This document shows positions 1 through 7,136 of a stretch of 64,000 bases of DNA, in pieces. Made by a program: the position numbers and the translations under genes. The notes under the pieces were generated by a model. That model was not told the origin of the DNA. It did not search any database and was given only the letters and a program-made list of their open reading frames with translations. The stretch comes from Eubacteriales bacterium. GTDB taxonomy: Bacteria > Bacillota > Clostridia > Lachnospirales > Lachnospiraceae. How positions within the stretch are numbered: the first letter of the stretch is position 1; each line of letters starts with the position of its first letter. The DNA lies in assembly GCA_030524745.1 (NCBI GenBank), contig JAUNGC010000014.1, positions 18,707-82,706 of the forward strand. Direction: 5' to 3'.

Positions 1-336
1 CATTTTTTTCCCCGTAAATTCCAATTTGGAAAGTCCGTATCCGGCAGCCGAAGAAACCATGATAATCCCCGCCGTCCCCAAAAGCGCCGTGGCAAAGCTG
101 TTATAGATCCATCTCCAGGCCGGATTGTCTGAAAAAATACTTCTGTAATGCTCCAATGTGACCCTTACCGGAATCCAGTCCGGCGGAATTTTCATCACAT
201 CCGCCGGCAGCTTAATGGAACCTGTCAAAAGCCAGTAAATCGGGAAAACGGAAAGCAGGCAAAACAGAACAATAATAACGTTCAAAACAAAATCACCTTT
301 GGATTTTCGCATCCATCTCCAGATTCCTTTATACAT
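1..336 (-). CDS. Carbohydrate ABC transporter permease, MalG type (partial)
   Basis: The first 112 codons of an inner permease subunit that runs off the left edge of the window. The ATG at 336 follows a good ribosome site (AAGGAGGG). The visible protein has a basic N-terminus (MYKGIWRWMRKSKGDF), a first membrane segment at about residues 17-37, the extracytoplasmic loop typical of MalG-type subunits and the start of a second segment (YNSFATALLGTAGIIMVSSA). It begins 9 bp after the stop of the other permease, so the two subunits should form the heterodimeric channel of one CUT1-type sugar importer. The EAA loop that would contact the ATPase lies outside the window, as does any ATPase gene. Confidence 0.85.
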   Translation of the reverse strand, partial: MYKGIWRWMRKSKGDFVLNVIIVLFCLLSVFPIYWLLTGSIKLPADVMKIPPDWIPVRVTLEHYRSIFSDNPAWRWIYNSFATALLGTAGIIMVSSAAGYGLSKLEFTGKKM

Positions 337-345
337 ATACCCTCC

Positions 346-1227
346 TTATATGTCCTGCTTTTTAATAGCCTTAAACTGAGCAAATACAAGCAGTATCGAA
401 AACAGGAATAAGATAATCCCCAGTGCACTGGCTGGCCCGAAATTACCGTTTTTAAATCCTTCCTCATAAAGCAGGTACATCATGGTTGTCGTCTTATGAT
501 TCGGTCCCCCGTTCGTCAATAACTGCGTCGCCACAAATACCCGGATCACCGCTGCCGTCTGCGTGACAAAATTCAGGAGCGTCACGCCGCTGGAGAACGG
601 AATCAAAATATAACGGAACAGATCCCAGCGGTTCCCGCCGTCTATCTTCATCGCTTCTATCAGATCCCTTGGAATTCCGATCATTGTCGCCAGATACAGG
701 ATAACGCACTGGCCAATATTCACAGTGAACAAAAATACAATAATAAGGATCAGCGCTGTCTTTGCCTCACCCAGCAAATTGACCGGCTGCTGTCCGGCCA
801 GATTATAAAAATAGCGCAGCAATCCCGTCTGAGAATCCAACATAAAGCGCCAGATCAGGGCCATCACCACTAAAGAGGCAATTACCGGCAGATATAAGGT
901 GATTCTGACAAAGGATACATAAACCGGATGTTTATCAAATACGCTTCCGGCTATCAATATGCCGGCCACGCATAAAAGCGGTACTACTATAAAGGTCATC
1001 AGCAGCGTATTTCCAATTGCTCTCCTGTACAAGGGACTGGATAAAATATTCAGGTAATTCCTGAACCCGACAAACGAAATTTCACCAAACCGGAAATCAA
1101 AAAAACTGTTATAAATCCCTTTGCACATCGGATAAATGATGAACACCGCGGTCAGAATCAAAAACGGCCCGCAAAAAAGATATCCTGTCAAATTCTGCTT
1201 CATCTTTTTCTGTTTTTTCTTCTGCAA
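346..1227 (-). CDS. Carbohydrate ABC transporter permease, MalF/UgpA type
   Basis: Integral membrane subunit of a CUT1 sugar importer, 293 residues, with about six hydrophobic segments. The EAA loop that docks on the ATPase is visible near the C-terminal third (EAMKIDGGNRWDLFRYILIP). The start is a TTG at 1227 placed 8 nt after GGAGG; the next ATG is eight codons further in and lacks this spacing, so TTG is preferred. The gene lies between the binding protein and the second permease, with a 14-bp inverted repeat ahead of it (1255-1306) that may lower expression relative to the binding protein. The substrate cannot be read from sequence. Confidence 0.9.
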   Translation of the reverse strand: MQKKKQKKMKQNLTGYLFCGPFLILTAVFIIYPMCKGIYNSFFDFRFGEISFVGFRNYLNILSSPLYRRAIGNTLLMTFIVVPLLCVAGILIAGSVFDKHPVYVSFVRITLYLPVIASLVVMALIWRFMLDSQTGLLRYFYNLAGQQPVNLLGEAKTALILIIVFLFTVNIGQCVILYLATMIGIPRDLIEAMKIDGGNRWDLFRYILIPFSSGVTLLNFVTQTAAVIRVFVATQLLTNGGPNHKTTTMMYLLYEEGFKNGNFGPASALGIILFLFSILLVFAQFKAIKKQDI

Positions 1228-1254
1228 TAGGACATCCTCCTTTTCTGCTACAAA

Positions 1255-1306
1255 GCCGTTTTGACGTTACGTTTCGTCCTCTCCTGCACTGCAACGTCAA
1301 AACGGC
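1255..1306 (-). terminator. Intra-operon hairpin between binding protein and permease
   Basis: Perfect 14-bp inverted repeat (arms 1255-1268 and 1293-1306, GCCGTTTTGACGTT and its complement) with a 24-nt loop. It lies between the stop of the solute-binding protein and the permease start. There is no U-tract, so partial termination or 3'-end protection of the binding-protein message is more likely than full termination. Confidence 0.55.
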
Positions 1307-1321
1307 TCTATGAATTGATTG

Positions 1322-2737
1322 TCAGTTCAGAACAAGAGAACGATCCGTATATTCCTTAATGATCTCATTTGCCTGTGTTTCATACTGTTCCAAAGCGCTC
1401 TGTTCATCCTGCTCTCCGGTGATGCAACTCTGGATTGCCGGATAGAATACGGCGCGAGTGCTCACGAAGCCGGGAACTGCTCCCGTGAAATCACGGATAT
1501 ATTTTTCTGCATCCATATAGGACTGATAGATAGGATTTTCAGCCAACTGCGCTGTTGCCACTCTGGAAGATGCCGGAATCCCGGAAGAAAGTCCCAGCAG
1601 CACCTCGTCTTCCTGTGCGGAAAGCCATCCCAAAAATGCTTTGGCCGCCCGCTGCTGCGCTTCATCCACATTCATCATCACAAAACCATATACGTATTCA
1701 TGCATCGCCGCGCTATCCGTCCCGTCCGTCTCTTCTCTGGGCACTGCCGCCACCCGGATATCAAACCGCTCTGCATCGCCTTTTTCAAAGGCAGCCAGAT
1801 GGTTGTTATAAGTAGCAAACTGCCCTGCCGAAATGGCCACATTCTGTTTCTGAAAATCCGCGTTGCAGTCTACAAACACTCTGGTTGCGACATCGGAATT
1901 GGTATAGCCCTTATCAAACCACTCTTTCAGCTTTTTCAGAGCCTTTATCGTATTCTCATCCTCGCCGGCCACGCATTTTCCATCCTTAAATACCTCTCCG
2001 CCGTTCATCCAAAGCAGATTAATCAGATAAGAGTCGTTTTGTTCGCTTCCCGCATACAACGCCATCGGGTATTTTTCGGAGTTTCCAAAATACTCCTTCA
2101 GAGCCGGCAGAATCTTTCCGTCCAGGTCAGCCAGCTTCCATACTGCAATTTCTTCGGGCGATTCCGTCACAAACTCCTCCAGGCCGGCCGCCTTAAAAAT
2201 ATCTGCGTTATAAAGCATTCCCTGCGGGGAAGAATATACGGGGATCATATAATAATCATCCCGAATCTTTACCTGATTCAAAAGGGAATCTGATATATCT
2301 CCCGCATAAAATTCGTTTACCACATCTGTCAACGGCAAAATGGTTCCCTGATGAATCTCGTCAGCCGAAGTAAAATAAGCCGTCAAAAATAAGGAAGGCA
2401 AAGAGTTTCCCTGTTTTGCCAGCGCCAGTTTTTCCGGTCGTTCTGAGCCCGGAAAGCTTTCAATGCTGATCTGATACTGCGGATTGTCCGCCATAAACAA
2501 ATCCACCGCCGCCTGTAATCCTTCCGCAAGCTGCGTCGAATCCGTCCAGATTACGGTTTCCACCGTCTCCCCCGCCGGTATCTCCGCTGTCTCCTCAGAA
2601 TCCGCGGCCGTTCCTTCCTGGCTCACGCTTTCTGCAGGCCTGTTTTCTTCCTGCCCTGTTTCCCCCTTCGTACCGCCGCATGCGGTCAGCATCCCTGCCA
2701 TGACCAATGCCATCATAAGCGCAATTTTCCTTCTCAT
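1322..2737 (-). CDS. Extracellular solute-binding lipoprotein of sugar ABC importer
   Basis: Family 1 solute-binding protein, 471 residues from the ATG at 2737, which follows AGGAGG by 7 nt. The N-terminus is a lipoprotein signal (MRRKIALMMALVMAGM) ending in a LTAC lipobox, so Cys20 should be lipidated and the mature protein held on the outer face of the membrane. A low-complexity Glu/Ser/Thr linker follows, then a MalE-like two-lobed domain (for example VIWTDSTQLAEGLQAAVDLF). The start overlaps the stop of the upstream regulator in an ATGA, implying translational coupling. It would capture a carbohydrate and pass it to the two permeases downstream; the ligand is unknown. Confidence 0.9.
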   Translation of the reverse strand: MRRKIALMMALVMAGMLTACGGTKGETGQEENRPAESVSQEGTAADSEETAEIPAGETVETVIWTDSTQLAEGLQAAVDLFMADNPQYQISIESFPGSERPEKLALAKQGNSLPSLFLTAYFTSADEIHQGTILPLTDVVNEFYAGDISDSLLNQVKIRDDYYMIPVYSSPQGMLYNADIFKAAGLEEFVTESPEEIAVWKLADLDGKILPALKEYFGNSEKYPMALYAGSEQNDSYLINLLWMNGGEVFKDGKCVAGEDENTIKALKKLKEWFDKGYTNSDVATRVFVDCNADFQKQNVAISAGQFATYNNHLAAFEKGDAERFDIRVAAVPREETDGTDSAAMHEYVYGFVMMNVDEAQQRAAKAFLGWLSAQEDEVLLGLSSGIPASSRVATAQLAENPIYQSYMDAEKYIRDFTGAVPGFVSTRAVFYPAIQSCITGEQDEQSALEQYETQANEIIKEYTDRSLVLN

Positions 2738-3804
2738 TCTTTTTCCTCCTGTCTTCCCCGACAACTGTCTCTTTCCACAATCGCCGGCTGAAATAAATAA
2801 TACTGGAAATCCGAAATCTTTTCCTTATGAATTAATTTCCACAAAATCTCCGCTGCCATTTCTCCGATTTCCACATTTTTATAGGAAACCGAAGTTAATT
2901 TCGGGATCAACAGGCTGTCAAAATCATCGTTATCATATCCGATCATACCGATATCATCCGACACCTGTTTTCCCATGGATTCAATCACCTGATACAGTTC
3001 TCTTGCCACCCTGTCGTTAAAGCAGAACACAGCGTCAATTTCCTGTCCCTCCTCCAACATGGCCTGCAGCTTCTCTGCCGGGGTCCTGCCCTTTTCCAAA
3101 GAAATGATATGCCGGTTAACCTCTATACCGTTTTCAATCAGCGCAGAAATATAGCCGTGACATCTGTCCATGGATGTTCTATACTTTTCCATGGCAATGT
3201 AAGCAATCTTCCGGTATCCCTTTTCAATCAGGAATTTTGTGGCAATATAGCCCCCATAAAAATCATTGGACGAAACCACAGGCACATCAATCCCTTCCAC
3301 GGAACGGTTGCAGAACACATACGGTATATTGGCCTGCGTCAATCTGTTATACAGTTTCAGATTATCTTCCAGGCGATTGGATATCACAGGTACCATAATA
3401 AAGCCATCCACCCCATTACTTATCAGTCTTTTTATGTAGTGTTCCTGTTTTTCGCCGTCATTATCAGAATTGCATAAAATCAGATTGATTCCGTATTTCT
3501 GTGCCACATTTTCGACGCCCCGCACCAATCCCGGATAAATTGCGTCCATCACATTTGGCACAATTACAGCCCAATTGCTCTCTTTGGTAGAAATGCCCGT
3601 AAACTGCTCTTTAACATATGTACCGCTGCCGTTGACAGAATATAAGTACCCCTCATCTTCCAATTCCCGAATCGCCTTATCCAAGGTAGCCCTGGTGGTG
3701 TCCAGCTTCCGACACAGAAGCGGTCTGGATTTCAGCTTTTCTCCAGCCTTCATAAAGGAAATTTCATCCATCAATGCATTCTTGATTTCCTTATATCGTA
3801 ACAT
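2734..3804 (-). CDS. Transcriptional regulator, GntR-type HTH fused to LacI-type ligand domain
   Basis: Hybrid repressor of the AraR kind, 356 residues. Residues 1 to about 75 form a GntR winged helix (SRPLLCRKLDTTRATLDKAI, then ELEDEGYLYSVNGSGTYV); the rest is a periplasmic-binding-like sensor domain with LacI hallmarks (NWAVIVPNVMDAIYPGLVRG, VDGFIMVPVIS, GYDNDDFDSLLIPKLTSV). The open frame continues further upstream, but ATG 3804 is preferred because it has a ribosome site and begins the typical LRYKEIKNAL N-terminus. It heads the transporter operon and is divergent from the oxidoreductase genes, so it probably senses the imported sugar or a derivative and controls both directions. Confidence 0.85.
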   Translation of the reverse strand: MLRYKEIKNALMDEISFMKAGEKLKSRPLLCRKLDTTRATLDKAIRELEDEGYLYSVNGSGTYVKEQFTGISTKESNWAVIVPNVMDAIYPGLVRGVENVAQKYGINLILCNSDNDGEKQEHYIKRLISNGVDGFIMVPVISNRLEDNLKLYNRLTQANIPYVFCNRSVEGIDVPVVSSNDFYGGYIATKFLIEKGYRKIAYIAMEKYRTSMDRCHGYISALIENGIEVNRHIISLEKGRTPAEKLQAMLEEGQEIDAVFCFNDRVARELYQVIESMGKQVSDDIGMIGYDNDDFDSLLIPKLTSVSYKNVEIGEMAAEILWKLIHKEKISDFQYYLFQPAIVERDSCRGRQEEKE

Positions 3805-3940
3805 TAGCCCTTCCCTTTTCTCCTGAAATGATAACCAGCCGCCTTTTCTCCTATACTGCCGGCCCGCCTTTCTGCCGGTCTTATAGTTTCCATTATCATT
3901 TCCCATTCTGCAGTTTTCAGGAGTGTCGGCTGGTATCTTC

Positions 3941-3968
3941 ATTATACCGGTTCTTAAAATCATGTCAA
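3941..3968 (-). promoter_or_regulatory. Promoter of the regulator-transporter operon
   Basis: TTGACA (3963-3968) and TATAAT (3941-3946) separated by 16 nt on the minus strand, about 140 bp upstream of the chosen regulator start. This is the best sigma-A match in the intergenic stretch. Confidence 0.7.
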
Positions 3969-3986
3969 TAAATTAAGAAATAAATG

Positions 3987-4015
3987 GTCAGCTTTTTATT
4001 ATTTTTAGTCAGCTT
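3987..4015. promoter_or_regulatory. Candidate operator, paired direct repeat
   Basis: Two copies of GTCAGCTT (3987-3994 and 4008-4015) spaced 21 bp start to start, or two helical turns, in an AT-rich stretch between the divergent promoters. The site suits a dimeric LacI/GntR hybrid regulator acting on both transcripts. This is inferred from position only; the rest of the 3805-4158 gap holds promoters and AT-rich DNA, with no gene. Confidence 0.35.
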
Positions 4016-4068
4016 ATTTATTTTTTTACTTTTTATTTCTCGATCTATTCATTTATGGTCATTTCATA

Positions 4069-4097
4069 TTGACTTTTTATAATCCCAATGCTATTTT
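4069..4097 (+). promoter_or_regulatory. Promoter of the FAD oxidoreductase operon
   Basis: TTGACT (4069-4074), a 17-nt spacer and TATTTT (4092-4097), about 62 bp before the ATG at 4159. Confidence 0.6.
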
Positions 4098-4158
4098 AAG
4101 TTTAAGGATATTACTCAGGTATTCCGTTCATCCACCCCATATCTGGAAAGGATACTTT

Positions 4159-5556
4159 ATGCAATATCATTTTGTGCCAAACCGCACAGATCACTATGAT
4201 TTTCTCGTCTGCGGAGGCGGTCCCTCAGGATTTGCCGCCGCTGTCAGTGCTGCCCGCAAGAATCTGAAAACAGCTATTATAGAAAGAAACGGCTGTCTGG
4301 GAGGCGTTGCCACCAGCGGCTGCATTCCTTATATGCTGGCAGGCAGAAAACTACATCCCCAAACCCAAAAACATGTCCGCGTCATCGGCGGTCTCTTTGA
4401 TGAAGTCACCGATCGTCTGATTGCAGACGGAAAAGCCATTGAACCGGATACGATTGATCTGGATTTTAATCCCTTCGGCTGGTATCCCCGCATGGCCTCC
4501 GGCATCGTGGTTGATGATCTGGCATACAAAATACTTCTGGAAAACATGTGCAGCGAACTGGGAATCCGCATTTATTATAATACGGATCTGATCTATGCCC
4601 ATACAGAGGAGAACAGGGTCTCCACCGTCCTTGTACACAACAAGGACGGCATTATTGAAATACAGGCCGATCTTTATGCAGACTGTACAGGAGACGGCGA
4701 TTTGCTTGCCATGAGCGGCTGTTCTTTTCTAAAAGGCAGAGCATGTGACGGACTCACCACGCCCGCTTCCCTGGAAATGCAGTTGGAGCACGTGGACGGT
4801 GATGCGCTGGTCAGATGGCAGAACAAACATCAGTCGCCCAAGCTGGTAGAAATTATTGAAGATCTGAAAAAGAAAGGGATCTGGAATTTCCCTTATGACA
4901 TTTTTGTATGCATGCAAATGATGGAAAAAGATGTTTTTCTGATTAATACCATCCGGCAAACCCGGATAGACGGCACCAGCGAATTTTCCGTCAGTCAGGC
5001 GCTTCAACAAGGACGCGCCGAAAATCTGGCGCTTTTTCAGATTATCAAAACATACTTTCCCGGCTTTGAGAATTCCCGCATCCGAAAAATAAGCGATTGG
5101 ATCGGCATTCGGGAATCCCGCCGGCTGGACGGGCAGTATACCATTACCCTGCATGACGCGCTTTCCGGAAAAAAATACCCGGACTGTATCGGAGCCACCA
5201 CCTACAATTTCGATCTGCCGGATCCGCTGCGCCCCAGTTATGATCCTATGATGGGAGATGCCAAAACGCCCGACGCATCCCGCCCCCATGTGGTGATTCA
5301 GATTCCTTACCGCGCACTGCTGCCAAAGGAAATATGTAATCTGATTGCTGCTGGCCGGCTGCTTTCGGCCGAAAGAGAGGTTCTGGGCGCTATGCGGCTG
5401 ATGGCCAACTGCTTTCAGACCGGACAGGCTGCCGGTACGGCCGCCGCCATGGCTCATCAAGACACCCGGAACAGCTTCCCGGCAGTAGATACTGCTGTTC
5501 TTCGGAATACATTGTTCCATGACGGCATCATTGATCCGGAAACGCTGCCCTTTTAA
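4159..5556 (+). CDS. FAD-dependent oxidoreductase, carbohydrate-cluster type
   Basis: A 465-residue flavoprotein of the FAD_oxidored family often found in sugar-degradation loci. The dinucleotide-binding signature is near the N-terminus (DFLVCGGGPSGFAAAVSA) with the acidic end of beta-2 (AIIERNGCLGG); a second FAD segment is at the C-terminus (NLIAAGRLLSAEREVLGAMR, then GQAAGTAAAMA). The start at 4159 follows GGAAAGGA and removes 30 upstream codons that do not match the family. The substrate is not evident; oxidation of a sugar or polyol hydroxyl is plausible from its pairing with a D-2-hydroxyacid dehydrogenase 32 bp downstream and the divergent sugar importer. No membrane segment or signal peptide is seen, so it should be cytoplasmic. 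Confidence 0.85.
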   Translation: MQYHFVPNRTDHYDFLVCGGGPSGFAAAVSAARKNLKTAIIERNGCLGGVATSGCIPYMLAGRKLHPQTQKHVRVIGGLFDEVTDRLIADGKAIEPDTIDLDFNPFGWYPRMASGIVVDDLAYKILLENMCSELGIRIYYNTDLIYAHTEENRVSTVLVHNKDGIIEIQADLYADCTGDGDLLAMSGCSFLKGRACDGLTTPASLEMQLEHVDGDALVRWQNKHQSPKLVEIIEDLKKKGIWNFPYDIFVCMQMMEKDVFLINTIRQTRIDGTSEFSVSQALQQGRAENLALFQIIKTYFPGFENSRIRKISDWIGIRESRRLDGQYTITLHDALSGKKYPDCIGATTYNFDLPDPLRPSYDPMMGDAKTPDASRPHVVIQIPYRALLPKEICNLIAAGRLLSAEREVLGAMRLMANCFQTGQAAGTAAAMAHQDTRNSFPAVDTAVLRNTLFHDGIIDPETLPF

Positions 5557-5588
5557 ACCATGCTTATATGTTTACAGGAGATTCGCTT

Positions 5589-6527
5589 ATGCATCAACTG
5601 CTTATTACCATAAAGGATTTTGAGACCCGCTTCCCAGCCGCATTTCAGAGGCTGACCGCGTCGGCTCTTTTTGATATACATCAGATTTCTTCTCTGACCG
5701 ATCTCACGGAACAGGAAAAAAAGCGCTTGCTTGCGCAAACGGAGGCCTGGTTTCTTTCCACCGAAAGACTGGATGAAACATTACTGAACGATATGCCGCT
5801 TCTTTCTATCGCTGCAAAAATGGGATCCGGCATGGACAATATCAATCTGGAAAACTGCGCCGAAAGACAAATCCGCGTTATAAATTCCAAAGGAAAAAAC
5901 ACCAATGCCGTAGCGGAAATGACCCTGTGTCTGATGCTCTCCGTCATGCGGCATACGCTCCCTCTTTCCGCCGCTGCCAGGGATGGAAACTGGAATGCGC
6001 GCTGTCCCGGAAATGAAATCAGGAACAAGACCGTCGGTCTGGTCGGCTTTGGAATGATTGCCAGAAGACTGGCAGCGCTGCTCGCCCCCTTTGAGGCCGC
6101 CATTCTATCCTATGATCCGCAAATGGATGCGGTTGCGGCCAGACAACTGCATGTCACACCGGTTTCTTTTGATGAACTTCTGTCCGCTTCGGATATAATC
6201 AGTGTGCATATTCCCGGCCTCCCTCAAAATGAAGGTCTGTTCTGCCGCGAAACGTTTCTCCGAATGAAAAAGGGCGCCTTTTTCATCAACTGTTCCCGCG
6301 GCTCACTGGTAAGGGAAGCAGATCTGTATGAAGCGCTGCGGTCCGGTCATCTCAAAGGCGCCGCCTGCGACGTGTTTTCGCAGGAACCGCTTCCTGCCGG
6401 CAACCCACTGTTTACGCTCCCTGATTTCATCGGTACGCCTCATCTGGCGGGCATGACAGAGGAATCTATGCTGGCTGACAGTATGGAAATCGCCAATGGG
6501 CTGATCTCCCACTTTTCACGCCGATAA
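5589..6527 (+). CDS. D-isomer-specific 2-hydroxyacid dehydrogenase
   Basis: NAD-dependent dehydrogenase of 312 residues. The Rossmann motif is GLVGFGMIARRLAALL with the acidic residue after beta-2 (SYDP); the catalytic Arg lies in NCSRGSLV and the catalytic His in GTPHLAGMTEES. The start at 5589 has CAGGAG at the right distance; an earlier in-frame ATG at 5568 does not. It probably interconverts a 2-ketoacid or 2-keto sugar acid and its D-hydroxy form as part of the neighbouring pathway. The family is broad (phosphoglycerate, lactate and glyoxylate reductases), so the substrate is not assigned. Confidence 0.85.
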   Translation: MHQLLITIKDFETRFPAAFQRLTASALFDIHQISSLTDLTEQEKKRLLAQTEAWFLSTERLDETLLNDMPLLSIAAKMGSGMDNINLENCAERQIRVINSKGKNTNAVAEMTLCLMLSVMRHTLPLSAAARDGNWNARCPGNEIRNKTVGLVGFGMIARRLAALLAPFEAAILSYDPQMDAVAARQLHVTPVSFDELLSASDIISVHIPGLPQNEGLFCRETFLRMKKGAFFINCSRGSLVREADLYEALRSGHLKGAACDVFSQEPLPAGNPLFTLPDFIGTPHLAGMTEESMLADSMEIANGLISHFSRR

Positions 6528-6581
6528 TTGATTCCTTATTTACAAATAACAATAAATTTTCCAAAAGAAAGAGAATGCGAT

Positions 6582-7067
6582 ATGATTTTAGATGATTTAT
6601 CTCATGCAGAACGTTACGAAAAGCTTCACCCGCTTCTGCCCGCTGCTTTTGCCTTTTTAAAATCCCTGCATACCGGAAAAGTCCCCGCTGTGGGAACTTA
6701 TCCGATTTTGGGCGAAGAATTGTATGCCGTTGTTCAGCAATATCAGACCGTTTCACCGGAAACGCTTCCATTTGAAGTACATCGGACATATATAGACCTG
6801 CAGTATCTTTTTGCCGGACAGGAGTCCGTCATCTGCTGCGACGAAAGAAAACTTCTTACCCCCACCCCCTATTCAGCGCAAAAAGATTGTCAGACAGCCT
6901 TTCAGTCTGAATGCGCCGGCAGTATTCCTCTGACCAAAAACTGTTTTCTCCTTTTATATCCGGGAGAGGCGCACAAGCCGAAATGTATCCTGACCGCCTC
7001 CGCTCTGGCAATAAAAGTGGTTGTTAAGATCAAAGCGGACGGTATCGGAAAGAGCGCCGCTCCCTGA
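6582..7067 (+). CDS. YhcH/YjgK/YiaL (TabA-like) family protein
   Basis: Cupin-fold protein of 161 residues from the ATG at 6582, preceded by AAAGAAAGAG. The conserved metal-site signature EVHRTYIDLQYLFAGQE (Glu, His, Asp) and a later His in YPGEAHKPKC are present. Members are found in sialate, xylulose and other sugar-acid operons, where they may act on sugar anomers or carry bound metal; the exact reaction is not settled for most. It is the third and last gene of the rightward operon before the hairpin at 7084-7131, supporting a sugar or sugar-acid role for the locus. Confidence 0.8.
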   Translation: MILDDLSHAERYEKLHPLLPAAFAFLKSLHTGKVPAVGTYPILGEELYAVVQQYQTVSPETLPFEVHRTYIDLQYLFAGQESVICCDERKLLTPTPYSAQKDCQTAFQSECAGSIPLTKNCFLLLYPGEAHKPKCILTASALAIKVVVKIKADGIGKSAAP

Positions 7068-7083
7068 ACGGAATGTGATTTTT

Positions 7084-7131
7084 ACGTCAAAACGGGGTTG
7101 CCGCTCAAAGCGTGCAACCCCGTTTTAACGT
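7084..7131. terminator. Bidirectional terminator between convergent genes
   Basis: Inverted repeat with 18-bp arms (7084-7101, 7114-7131, one mismatch) followed by TTTTT on the plus strand; the ACGTAAA side provides a short U-run on the minus strand. It separates the YhcH gene from convergent fbp. Its stem shares ACGTCAAAACGG with the hairpin at 1255-1306. Confidence 0.8.
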
Positions 7132-7136
7132 TTTTC

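Noticed and set aside
1319-2293. Plus-strand 324-codon ORF opposite the binding protein
   Set aside because: Shadow frame; the minus strand encodes a clear lipoprotein solute-binding protein with a ribosome site.
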